Source: Prevotella sp. (GTDB lineage: Bacteria > Bacteroidota > Bacteroidia > Bacteroidales > Muribaculaceae). From it: a stretch of 43,519 nucleotides of DNA. Numbering within the stretch: position 1 is the first letter of the stretch; every line of letters starts with the position of its first letter. The notes beneath the pieces were generated by a model. It was not told the DNA's origin. It made no database searches and worked only from the letters and a program-made list of their open reading frames with translations. This document shows, piece after piece, positions 14,667 through 21,670 of the stretch. The position numbers and the translations under genes were made by a program. The stretch is taken from contig JAMPBN010000008.1 of the NCBI GenBank assembly GCA_023666665.1, positions 1 to 43,519 on the forward strand, written 5' to 3'.

Positions 14667-15736
14667 ATTTCGCCCTTTGCTTGGAGGTCTTTAAGTGCGG
14701 CGATTATGGTGTCGTTGTCGGCAGCGTTTTGGTCGCCGAAGTGTCCTACTCTGAAAAGTTTATCGCGCAGTTCGCCGCCGTTGGGACACACCCAAATTCC
14801 ATACCGGTCTTTGAGTGCGGTGAAAATGTCGTAGGCCGACGCGGTGAGTGGCGTGAGCGGTGTCATGGCATTTGACATACGCTGCGAGGGAATGGCAAAC
14901 GGCAGTGATTTGATTTTTGCGCGGAAATCTTCGGCTTGACGGTGGGTCTTGGCTATTTCCGATTTCACGCCGCCGTTACTTTCAATCTGACGTAGGCGGG
15001 TGTTGATTTGGCGCAGAATGCCTACGGCCGGGGTGAATGGCGTCTGGCCGCGTTCGCCGTTTTTTAGGGCACTTTTCAGGTCGAGATACATTGATTTGGT
15101 CTTGCCTGCCTCGATGCGTTCGAGAGCTCGCGGAGCAGCCACGATGATTGAAATTCCCGGGGCGCAGGCCAATACTTTTTGCGAGCCGGTGATAACAATG
15201 TCGGCATCGCATTGGCTCATATCCAGCGGGTCGGCAAGGAATGAGCTGATGGCATCGACTATAAAAAGCATTCCATTGCGGCGGCAGAAGTCGCCGAGCA
15301 GGGCGTTGTCGTGGAGAACACCCTTGGAGGTTTCGTGAATATTGACCAGCAACGCCGTGTAGCCTTTGCCGTCGTATGGCTTGAGGTCGTCGGGCGTTAT
15401 GGGCATCCCTTCGGCGGGATGTAGTGCGGTGTAGGGGATTTCGTGGAGCTGACACAACTCAACAAAACGGTGCCCAAACGAGCCACCATCAATAACCAGG
15501 ACTTTGTCGGCCGGGGTCAGCACGCCCATAACAGTTGCCTCCATTGCCGCAGTGCCTGAGCCGGTGAGAAACACCGTGCGCGAGCCGTCGGGGGCGTTGA
15601 CAAACTGCTGCATCAGCCGTTCGTTTTCAAGCATCACGGCTGAAAATTCGGGGGTGCGGAAGTAGGGAACTTGTTCGCCGCCAACGGCGAGTATTTCCGG
15701 ACTCGACATTACGGGCCCGACGGTGAAGTTAAGCAT
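14663..15736 (-). CDS. Class V aminotransferase (alanine-glyoxylate / 2-aminoethylphosphonate type)
   Basis: A 357-residue PLP enzyme of the class V small-molecule aminotransferase group (AGT, PhnW, serine-pyruvate). Features are FTVGPVMSSPEIL at the start, FLTGSGTAAMEA (phosphate loop), NIHETSKGV (134-140), the pyridine-binding Asp in IVDAISSF (D161), and the Schiff-base Lys in VITGSQKVLA (K187). PhnW-like enzymes interconvert 2-aminoethylphosphonate and phosphonoacetaldehyde with pyruvate/alanine. No PEP mutase or phosphonopyruvate decarboxylase is nearby, so a phosphonate role is not supported by this window alone. Within the cluster it may make an amino donor group for the polymer. It overlaps the glycosyltransferase by 8 bp and the pyruvyl transferase by 4 bp. 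Substrate unresolved. Confidence 0.8.
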   Translation of the reverse strand: MLNFTVGPVMSSPEILAVGGEQVPYFRTPEFSAVMLENERLMQQFVNAPDGSRTVFLTGSGTAAMEATVMGVLTPADKVLVIDGGSFGHRFVELCQLHEIPYTALHPAEGMPITPDDLKPYDGKGYTALLVNIHETSKGVLHDNALLGDFCRRNGMLFIVDAISSFLADPLDMSQCDADIVITGSQKVLACAPGISIIVAAPRALERIEAGKTKSMYLDLKSALKNGERGQTPFTPAVGILRQINTRLRQIESNGGVKSEIAKTHRQAEDFRAKIKSLPFAIPSQRMSNAMTPLTPLTASAYDIFTALKDRYGIWVCPNGGELRDKLFRVGHFGDQNAADNDTIIAALKDLQAKGEI

Positions 15737-16469
15737 TCTTACGTTTTGGCTTTTTGAAGAGCGAACGAATCTTCATACTCATAACGCCGAAAAAGGCTTC
15801 GCCGAAAATTCCGGAGTTCATTTTCGACGTGCCGAGTACGCGGTTGGTAAACACGATTGGCACCTCGCCGACTTTGAAGCCCAGTTCGCTGGCCGTGAAT
15901 TTCATTTCTATTTGAAATGCGTAGCCCTTGAAGCGGATGTTGTCCAGGTCAATGGCGCGGAGCACGTCGGCCTTATAGCATACGAATCCCGCGGTGGTGT
16001 CGTTAATAGGAAGTCCGGTGATAAAGCGAACGTATTTTGACGCAAAATAGCTCATCAGTACCCGGCCCATAGGCCAGTTGACCACGTTAACACCGCTCTT
16101 GTAGCGCGACCCGACAGCAACGTCCGACCCGTTTTTCTCCACTTCCTCGAGCAGGCGAATGGTGTCTTGCGGGTTGTGGGAGAAGTCACAGTCCATCTCA
16201 AAGATGTTGTCATAACCGCGCTCCAGCGCCCATTTGAATCCGGCAATGTATGCGGTGCCGAGGCCGAGTTTTCCGGTGCGGTTAATCATGTGTATGCGCT
16301 CGGGAAACTCCGGCTGGCGCGAGCGCACAATGTCGGCGGTCCCATCGGGCGAATTATCGTCTATAACGAGCAAATCCGGGGTGAACGGCAGAGCCATCAC
16401 GGTATCTATCATTGCCGAGATGTTCTCCTTTTCGTTATACGTCGGTATGATGATGAGATTCTTGCTCAC
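15729..16469 (-). CDS. Polyprenol monophosphomannose synthase-like glycosyltransferase (GT2, DPM1 type)
   Basis: A 246-residue GT2 enzyme similar to dolichol/polyprenol-phosphate mannose synthases. It has the GT-A nucleotide-binding start IIIPTYNEKENI, VIDDNSPDGTADI, the metal-binding DxD in FEMDCDFSHNP, and GSRYKSGVNVVNWP. It likely loads a sugar (commonly mannose from GDP-mannose) onto undecaprenyl phosphate at the inner face of the cytoplasmic membrane. No C-terminal membrane helices are present, as in the soluble DPM1 class; the Lys/Arg-rich tail FKKPKRKNA may aid membrane contact. It starts 6 bp after the OmpH-like gene and overlaps the aminotransferase by 8 bp. This type is widespread in Bacteroidota, so it need not serve only the local cluster. 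Confidence 0.87.
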   Translation of the reverse strand: MSKNLIIIPTYNEKENISAMIDTVMALPFTPDLLVIDDNSPDGTADIVRSRQPEFPERIHMINRTGKLGLGTAYIAGFKWALERGYDNIFEMDCDFSHNPQDTIRLLEEVEKNGSDVAVGSRYKSGVNVVNWPMGRVLMSYFASKYVRFITGLPINDTTAGFVCYKADVLRAIDLDNIRFKGYAFQIEMKFTASELGFKVGEVPIVFTNRVLGTSKMNSGIFGEAFFGVMSMKIRSLFKKPKRKNA

Positions 16470-16475
16470 CTTATA

Positions 16476-17093
16476 TTATTTTGCGGGTTTATAGCGGCGG
16501 TTGAGTTCAAAGAGTACCTCGTCGGTGATGTCGAGCGCGGGGTTGAAATACATTCCGGCGGCGCGGTCGAGCACGGCATCGAGGTTGTATTTCTGGCTTA
16601 TGTAGTTCACCACCGAGGCAACCGAGTCGGTGAGTTCAGCCTGCTTCATTGCAAGGTCGGTTGCATAGTCGCGCTGGCGCTGTGAGAGTTTGGCTTCAGC
16701 ATCTTGCTGTGCTTTTTGCAGGGCGGCAACGTCGGCATTGAAGCTGGCCTCCGAGAGGTAGCCGTTGCGCTGCTGCTTTTCCTGAATCTGCTGCTGACGG
16801 CGCTGTAGCCCTGCTCCGAGCTGATTGCTGTAAGACGCGAGCTGAACCTGCGCTGCGGAGTCGGCCTTGGCAACTTCTGTGGCCAGGGCGTAGCCGCTCA
16901 AAATGCGTTGACTGTCAATGTAGCGGATATATGCAGCCATTGGAGTGTCATGCTTGCCGGTGGAGTCTGCAGGGACTTCAACCTTTGAGGGTACGTCGCC
17001 GGTGGCGGGAGTGGCCTCTTCGGATTTGTTGCAAGAAGCGAGGGCGGTCATCGCCATTGCGGCTACGGCGGCAAGATAAACTGTTTTTCTCAT
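16476..17093 (-). CDS. OmpH/Skp-like periplasmic lipoprotein
   Basis: A 205-residue protein with a lipoprotein signal (lipobox LASC, Cys21), a Thr/Pro/Glu-rich spacer to about residue 50, then an OmpH/Skp-like coiled coil (IRYIDSQRIL at its start, a long Gln/Ala-rich helical hairpin, and NYISQKYNLDAVLD near the end). OmpH/Skp proteins hold unfolded outer-membrane proteins in the periplasm. Usual Skp is soluble; the lipid anchor here is a Bacteroidota variation. It is first in the six-gene minus-strand unit, with a -7 box at 17143-17150. Its leader reads ACCTAAAACACCAAAATG, with heptamer spacing like other leaders in the window. Confidence 0.8.
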   Translation of the reverse strand: MRKTVYLAAVAAMAMTALASCNKSEEATPATGDVPSKVEVPADSTGKHDTPMAAYIRYIDSQRILSGYALATEVAKADSAAQVQLASYSNQLGAGLQRRQQQIQEKQQRNGYLSEASFNADVAALQKAQQDAEAKLSQRQRDYATDLAMKQAELTDSVASVVNYISQKYNLDAVLDRAAGMYFNPALDITDEVLFELNRRYKPAK

Positions 17094-17142
17094 TTTGGTG
17101 TTTTAGGTGATGTAATTGAGATATTATGGTCTAAATTTCCCG

Positions 17143-17150
17143 CAAAAGTA
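17143..17150 (-). promoter_or_regulatory. -7 promoter element of the OmpH/glycan operon
   Basis: TACTTTTG on the minus strand fits TAnnTTTG and lies 49 bp upstream of the OmpH-like ATG. No clear -33 TTTG at the right distance. It would drive all six genes down to 11027, as no other gap exists in the unit. Confidence 0.45.
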
Positions 17151-17252
17151 AAAACTTTTCGCGAAATTACCGCATTTTCCAAAAATTATTTGTAACTTAG
17201 ACCTCGGAATTAAAACAAATTTAACATACATAACCATTTTTTATAATTTAAC

Positions 17253-18710
17253 ATGACAATTCGCGACCTCAAACCAACTCTTGTTTGGGAGATTTTCGAC
17301 GAAATCACCAAAGTGCCCCGTCCCTCTAAAAAGGAGGAAAAAATCCGTCAGTATCTGCTCGACTTCGCAGCCAAGCATAATATTCCCGTAAAAACCGACC
17401 CCATCGGCAACGTAGTGATGACCCGCCCGGCCACTCACGGCCACGAGGACGCTCCCACGCTGATTCTTCAAGGTCATATGGATATGGTGTGCGAGAGCAA
17501 CAAACCCTTTGACTTCGATCATAATCCCATCACCACCATAATTGACGGCGACTGGGTTCACGCCGACGGTACCACCCTCGGTGCCGACAACGGTATCGGC
17601 ATGGCCGCATCGCTGGCAGTACTCGTTGACCCCGACATCGTTTGCGGACCCATCGAGGCTCTCTTTACTATGGACGAGGAAACCGGTATGACCGGAGCCA
17701 ACAATCTCGGAGAAGGTATGATTTCCGGCGACATTCTGCTCAATCTCGACTCTGAAGACGATGGTCAAATATTTATTGGCTGCGCCGGCGGCATCGACAC
17801 CGTTTGCACATTTACTTTTAAGCGCTCGCTTGCGCCTCAGGACTTCTCTTATCTGAAAGTCAGCGTGAGCGGCGGTCTTGGCGGCCACAGCGGCGGCGAC
17901 ATTCATCTAGGCCACGCCAATGCCAACAAACTGCTGACCCGCTTCCTCTGGGAACAGAGTCAAAAACACGAGCTCAACCTTGTGGAAATCGACGGCGGCA
18001 ACTTGCGCAACGCCATTCCCCGCGCTGCCCACGCCGTATTTGGCATCCATACATCACATAAACACGCTCTTATGGCCGACTTCAACGACTACTGCGCCCG
18101 CATAGCCAATGAATACGAAGGCCTTGAAACCACTCTGAAACTCGATATTGAGAGCTGCGAGAAACCCGAATACGTAATTGACACCGAATCGACCCTCGCA
18201 GTGGTGCGCAGCGTTTATTCCGCACCTCACGGAGTAGTTTCCATGAGCCGCGAACTCGAAGGTCTTGTTGAAACCTCAACCAACCTTGCCTCTGTCAAGA
18301 TGAAAGACGACGACAAGATTGTTGTTACCACCTCGCAGCGCTCATCGGTTGACTCCCGCAAGTATGACATCGCCAATCAGGTTGAGGCACACTTCCAACT
18401 TGCCGGTGCCGAAGTGGTACACGGCGAGGGCTATCCCGGCTGGCAGCCCAATATGAATTCGCGCATCATGCACGTGATTGAAGACGCTTATACCGAACTC
18501 TATGGCGAGAAGCCGCTCATCACGGCAATCCACGCCGGACTGGAGTGCGGCCTGCTTCTGGAGAAATATCCCAACCTGGATATGGCATCATTTGGCCCGA
18601 CTCTGCGCGGCGTTCACTCTCCCTCGGAGCGCATGCAGATTTCAACCGTAGCACGCTTCTGGGATCAACTCAAACTTATCCTCAAGAAAGTTGCCGACCT
18701 CAAAAAGTAA
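17253..18710 (+). CDS. pepD: Aminoacyl-histidine dipeptidase (peptidase M20, PepD)
   Basis: A 485-residue metal-dependent dipeptidase that splits Xaa-His and other dipeptides, such as carnosine. Metal ligands can be read in LQGHMDMVCE (H75, D77), TTLGADNGIGMA (D112), TMDEETGMTGA (E142/E143), LNLDSED (D166), and the late GVHSPSERM His. The GGLGGHSGGDIHLGHANANK segment is the lid-domain signature of PepD. No signal peptide, so cytoplasmic. Length agrees with E. coli PepD (485). The ATG follows an AT-rich leader; a weak -7-like TAACTTAG sits at 17193-17200. The downstream muramidase frame overlaps its last 20 bp. Confidence 0.97.
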   Translation: MTIRDLKPTLVWEIFDEITKVPRPSKKEEKIRQYLLDFAAKHNIPVKTDPIGNVVMTRPATHGHEDAPTLILQGHMDMVCESNKPFDFDHNPITTIIDGDWVHADGTTLGADNGIGMAASLAVLVDPDIVCGPIEALFTMDEETGMTGANNLGEGMISGDILLNLDSEDDGQIFIGCAGGIDTVCTFTFKRSLAPQDFSYLKVSVSGGLGGHSGGDIHLGHANANKLLTRFLWEQSQKHELNLVEIDGGNLRNAIPRAAHAVFGIHTSHKHALMADFNDYCARIANEYEGLETTLKLDIESCEKPEYVIDTESTLAVVRSVYSAPHGVVSMSRELEGLVETSTNLASVKMKDDDKIVVTTSQRSSVDSRKYDIANQVEAHFQLAGAEVVHGEGYPGWQPNMNSRIMHVIEDAYTELYGEKPLITAIHAGLECGLLLEKYPNLDMASFGPTLRGVHSPSERMQISTVARFWDQLKLILKKVADLKK

Positions 18711-19428
18711 ACAATATGGAAAGCGCGGACTTTTGTCCGCGCTCCTCCTCATTGTATTCTCTATCGTTCAGGCGAGTTCCCCGGTTCCCCCTGAAGGTGG
18801 GCTTTCCGAAACGCATAAGGTTCCCCACTTTAGGGGGGAACAATGGGGGCTTACCCTTCCCGACTACGAAAAAGTAGCCAAGGAGCTGGATATTCCTGTT
18901 GCGGCCATCCGCGCCGTGGTAGAGATAGAAGCCGGTCCTCGCGCCGAGGGCTTCAACCCGGACTATACACCCATTATTAATTTTGACATCACTATGTTCC
19001 GCCAGGCTGCGCGCCGCCGGGGCATTAATATAAACGTCTATCGCAAGAGCCATCCGGTGGTTTTTGCGCCGCTCAACCGTCGGCGATTCGGTTCCACCCA
19101 GGCAGCGCAATATGCCCGCCTCGATTCGGCTATGACCATTGACACCGTAGCCGCCATTGAGGGTACATTTTGGGGAATGTTCCAAATCGGCGGATTTAAC
19201 TGGAAACTCTGCGGCTGTTGTTCAGCCCGCGAGTTTGCCAATATGATGTGCGAGTCCGAATTTGATCAGCTCGAACTTTTTGCCCGCTTTATCAAGGCCC
19301 GGGGGCTCGACAAATATATCCGTGCCCGCGACTGGGCAGGCTTTGCCCTTCGCTATAACGGCCCCGGCTATAAGCGTATGCGCTACGATACGCGAATGGC
19401 GGCCGCCTTTGCCCGATTCTCTCGCTAA
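18691..19428 (+). CDS. Secreted N-acetylmuramidase-family protein (TTG start)
   Basis: A 245-residue protein with a Sec-type signal (KQYGKRG followed by a hydrophobic run to about residue 28) and a domain resembling PF11860 N-acetylmuramidases: AIRAVVEIEAGPRAEGF with the probable catalytic Glu (E78 or E80), IINFDITMFRQAARRRG, EGTFWGMFQIGGFNWKLCG and a closing FALRYNGPGY. Such enzymes cut peptidoglycan glycan strands; phage-type endolysins carry the same domain. No ATG exists in frame before about residue 100, so the start is most likely TTG at 18691, overlapping pepD by 20 bp. A perfect hairpin (18723-18742) and a GTTCCCC-rich stretch (18776-18841) lie in the first 50 codons. No holin or other phage gene is nearby, so a cell-wall housekeeping role seems likelier than lysis. 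Confidence 0.75.
   Translation: MPTSKSKQYGKRGLLSALLLIVFSIVQASSPVPPEGGLSETHKVPHFRGEQWGLTLPDYEKVAKELDIPVAAIRAVVEIEAGPRAEGFNPDYTPIINFDITMFRQAARRRGININVYRKSHPVVFAPLNRRRFGSTQAAQYARLDSAMTIDTVAAIEGTFWGMFQIGGFNWKLCGCCSAREFANMMCESEFDQLELFARFIKARGLDKYIRARDWAGFALRYNGPGYKRMRYDTRMAAAFARFSR
18723..18742 (+). repeat. Perfect hairpin after the pepD stop, inside the muramidase signal-peptide codons
   Basis: GCGCGGAC (18723-18730), loop TTTT, GTCCGCGC (18735-18742): an 8-bp perfect GC-rich stem, 12 bp past the pepD stop. No run of T follows, so it is not a classic terminator. It may protect the pepD 3' end or limit ribosome entry into the muramidase frame. Confidence 0.6.
18776..18841 (+). repeat. GTTCCCC direct and inverted repeats in the muramidase linker
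   Basis: GTTCCCC occurs at 18776-18782, 18784-18790 and 18820-18826, with the inverted GGGGAAC at 18835-18841. The last two form a 7-bp hairpin around ACTTTAGG. The stretch encodes the low-complexity linker between signal peptide and catalytic domain and resembles a small palindromic insertion. Confidence 0.5.
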
Positions 19429-19469
19429 CTCAAATTTTGCAGACAAAATTTCGGATTATAAGAAACAAT

Positions 19470-19602
19470 AATGGAGGCGAGTCGTCGCGACGGGCCTCCA
19501 CAAGGGATTTTACGGTAGTACTTAAATGCTATTATTCGTTATGTCTAAGCCTATTGTATATAGTACACTTAAAATGAAAAAGATTCGTTGTTTTCGTTTT
19601 TG
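19470..19602 (-). ncRNA. Candidate small RNA, about 130 nt
   Basis: The unit is bounded by a full-consensus promoter (19608-19638) and a hairpin of 7 bp (TGGAGGC/GCCTCCA, 19472-19500) followed on the minus strand by a U-rich tail. No ATG occurs on the minus strand between 19474 and 19602, so it is not a small ATG-started ORF. It contains an imperfect direct repeat, on the plus strand TAGTACTTAAATG...ATTCG and TAGTACACTTAAAATG...ATTCG. I do not recognise it as 6S, tmRNA, SRP or RNase P RNA. The start at about 19602 is inferred from the promoter. Confidence 0.45.
19472..19500 (-). terminator. Hairpin with U-rich tail ending the candidate sRNA
   Basis: TGGAGGC (19472-19478) pairs with GCCTCCA (19494-19500); the loop holds the palindrome CGTCGCGACG. 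On the minus strand it is followed by TTATTGTTTCTTATAA. It could also serve the muramidase gene from the plus strand, though the plus-strand tail (CAAGGGATTTTAC) is weaker. Confidence 0.5.
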
Positions 19603-19607
19603 CAATG

Positions 19608-19638
19608 CAAAGTTACAACAGTTTTTCTCTTTTGTCAA
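19608..19638 (-). promoter_or_regulatory. Orphan consensus promoter in the convergent gap
   Basis: Minus-strand TTG (19636-19638), exactly 20 bp, then TAACTTTG (19608-19615). This is a full -7 match at ideal spacing, yet no annotated gene lies downstream on that strand; it reads into the candidate sRNA. Confidence 0.6.
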
Positions 19639-19796
19639 GTAAAATGCTATTTAACATATAGTGGTAAAAATGCGAACTCATTTGGCTTAAAAGTCTTATA
19701 AAATAGACAAAATTAAAAATTACGGCATTTTTGCTGACATATTGCTGCGAAATAGCTCTGATTTCTGATTTTTTATAAATTTGTTAATTTATGTTA

Positions 19797-20927
19797 TCAA
19801 AGTTCTTTGCGGAACGAGCGGCGACGCTTGTGCTGACGTGTCTCAAAGTATTCCCACTGTTTCTGAACGTTTGAGTTCGACTCCAACTCCGGGTTGCTCT
19901 CGGCATATTTAAAGCCCAGTTTGTTGTAGCGGGGAATCATATATTCAAAGAGCAGCGCGTTGACTCCTTTGTTCTGGTATTCCGGCTTGATGGCAACCAG
20001 CAGCAGGTCGACGATGTCGGTACCCTTGCCGCGCAGAGCTTTCAGAATCGGTATGAAGCCGAAGGGGAAGAGGCGGCCGCGTGACTTTTGTAGCGCACGG
20101 CTTAGCGACGGCATGCTGATGCCGATGCCTACCAGGTTATCATCGCCGTCTACTATTACACACACGCTGTCAAGATTGATAATGTCGAGATACATCTTTA
20201 TATAATGGTCAATCTGACGCGGAGTCAGCGGCGAGTAACCATAGAGCTTGTCATACGTTTCGTTGATTACCTCAAAGAGCTTGTGGCCGTATTGGTCTTT
20301 AAGCTTCTTACGTGAGGTCAGTTCGGCGGTTTTCAGCCCGAAGCGTTTGCGAACAATATCGCACACGCGCTTCATCTTTTCGGGCACGTCGGCCGGCACG
20401 GTCATTTGAAATTCCACCCAGTCGGCCTCTCCCTTATAGCCGAGGCGCTCCATATGTTTGGGATAGTAAGGGTAGTTGTATATTGTAGCCATCGTGCCGA
20501 GTTCATCGTAGCCCTCAACGAGCATACCCTCATAGTCCATATCAGTGAAGCCCAGGGGGCCGATGAGCGAGGTCATCCCCTTTTCGCGTGCCCAGTTTTC
20601 GACGGTGGCAAAGAGCAGGTTTACCACCTCGTCGTCGTCAATGAAATCGCAGAAGCCAAAGCGAGCATCTTTCTTGCCGGTGCGCTCGTTGACGGTTTTG
20701 TTTATGATGCCGGCGATGCGGCCCACGGGTTTGCCGTCGCTATAGGCCATCCAGCAGGCGCTCTCGCAGAAGTCAAATGCCGGATTTCCTTCGGGACGCA
20801 GCGTGTTGACGTCGTCGCTCAGCAGCGGCGGCACGTAGCAGTCGTTGCCCTTATAAAGACTGTTTGCGAACTCAACGAACTTTTTCAGCTCTTTTTTGGT
20901 GGGCGGTATCTGTTTGATTTCAAGCAT
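19797..20927 (-). CDS. GNAT-like acetyltransferase-fold protein
   Basis: A 376-residue protein belonging to a Bacteroidota family usually annotated as N-acetyltransferase or hypothetical. The N-terminal half has SLYKGNDCYVPPL, the strand GKPVGRIAGIINK and FGFCDFIDDDEVVNLLFATVENWAREKGM followed by GPLGFTDMDYEGML, a GNAT-like core. The C-terminal half has a second one with DDNLVGIGISMPSLS and AIKPEYQNKGVNALLFEYM, an acetyl-CoA-binding-like helix. So it may be a tandem GNAT. Substrate unknown; the size and two-part form recall FemX-like and N-acyl amino acid synthase proteins, but I cannot place it there. It starts 2 bp after the pseudokinase gene, forming a three-gene unit with Lrp. The C-terminus is very basic (RQHKRRRSFRKEL). 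Confidence 0.72.
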   Translation of the reverse strand: MLEIKQIPPTKKELKKFVEFANSLYKGNDCYVPPLLSDDVNTLRPEGNPAFDFCESACWMAYSDGKPVGRIAGIINKTVNERTGKKDARFGFCDFIDDDEVVNLLFATVENWAREKGMTSLIGPLGFTDMDYEGMLVEGYDELGTMATIYNYPYYPKHMERLGYKGEADWVEFQMTVPADVPEKMKRVCDIVRKRFGLKTAELTSRKKLKDQYGHKLFEVINETYDKLYGYSPLTPRQIDHYIKMYLDIINLDSVCVIVDGDDNLVGIGISMPSLSRALQKSRGRLFPFGFIPILKALRGKGTDIVDLLLVAIKPEYQNKGVNALLFEYMIPRYNKLGFKYAESNPELESNSNVQKQWEYFETRQHKRRRSFRKEL

Positions 20928-20929
20928 AA

Positions 20930-21670
20930 TTATGGTCTGAATATTATTATTAATGAAAGAATTGCCACCATTACGGCCAATATGGCGATAATGGTGATAT
21001 AGAGTCGGCGTTGCGAGCCACCGTTAATGGCCATTTGCAGCTGCTGAACGGAAGAGTAGGGCGCGGGCGAGAGGCATACGTCGGCTATCGTGTATAGCTT
21101 GGGGTCGCAGTCGGGGCAGGCATCAAGAGCTGCTTTAAGAACCGCACCGAATGCCCGGATGTCGTCGGTAACGTCGGTAGGGGCCAGGGCGTGTTTTTGG
21201 TCAAAGCCAACGTCAATAACCTTAAGGTTGCGGATGTTTTCGGTGAAAATCACTGTCTCCGGTCGAATGTGATAGTGAACTATATGGTTGGTTTGCAGAT
21301 AGTCAATGGCATCAACGAGGTTATGGGTGATTTTGTTGACAATTTCGGGGGTAACCTCTTTTTTCTCAATGAGTTTGGCGAGGGAGTCTCCATAAACGTC
21401 GTCGGTAATGATGCAGAGCCCCAGTCCCGGCACGGTTTCCAGGTCGTTTATCATTATAATGTGGGAATGTGCCAGGTTATAGCGCACCTCAAATTCGCGC
21501 TCCAGCATCTGGCGGTACTCCTCGAGCTCTTTCAGTTCGGGCTTCAGGGTTTTGAGCATCACCCATTTGCCGAACTTCTTGGCTGTGTACACGTCGTAAA
21601 ATTCCTCGTCCCATTCGGGGAGGTGTTCAATCTCGGTCCATTTTTCGGTTGATTCAGTACTCTTTGACAT
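20930..21670 (-). CDS. Tail-anchored protein pseudokinase
   Basis: A 246-residue protein with a eukaryotic-like kinase fold and one C-terminal membrane helix (about 223-243, LYITIIAILAVMV...), which would place the kinase domain in the cytoplasm. Alignment by eye: a possible VAIK lysine in GKWVMLK (K40); HRDLKPEN is replaced by HYHIRPET (132-139), so the catalytic Asp is His and the metal-binding Asn is Thr; DFG is DVG (153-155); DIRAFG (170-175) keeps the late-lobe motif. No glycine-rich loop is evident. The residues needed for phosphate transfer are missing, so a scaffolding or sensor role is more likely than kinase activity. It overlaps the Lrp gene by 17 bp and is followed 2 bp later by the GNAT-like gene. 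Target unknown. Confidence 0.75.
   Translation of the reverse strand: MSKSTESTEKWTEIEHLPEWDEEFYDVYTAKKFGKWVMLKTLKPELKELEEYRQMLEREFEVRYNLAHSHIIMINDLETVPGLGLCIITDDVYGDSLAKLIEKKEVTPEIVNKITHNLVDAIDYLQTNHIVHYHIRPETVIFTENIRNLKVIDVGFDQKHALAPTDVTDDIRAFGAVLKAALDACPDCDPKLYTIADVCLSPAPYSSVQQLQMAINGGSQRRLYITIIAILAVMVAILSLIIIFRP

Larger units (their letters stand above)
19429..19796. other. AT-rich convergent intergenic region (368 bp)
   Basis: It lies between the ends of the muramidase (plus) and GNAT-like (minus) genes. It holds no convincing open frame. It does hold a perfect consensus promoter reading left (19608-19638), a GC-rich hairpin (19472-19500) and an imperfect direct repeat (19516-19538 and 19561-19587). 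From about 19640 to 19796 it is AT-rich with nothing I recognise. Confidence 0.7.

Noticed and set aside
18691-19428. Prophage endolysin
   Set aside because: The domain also occurs in phage lysins, but no other phage gene is near and the protein has its own Sec signal.
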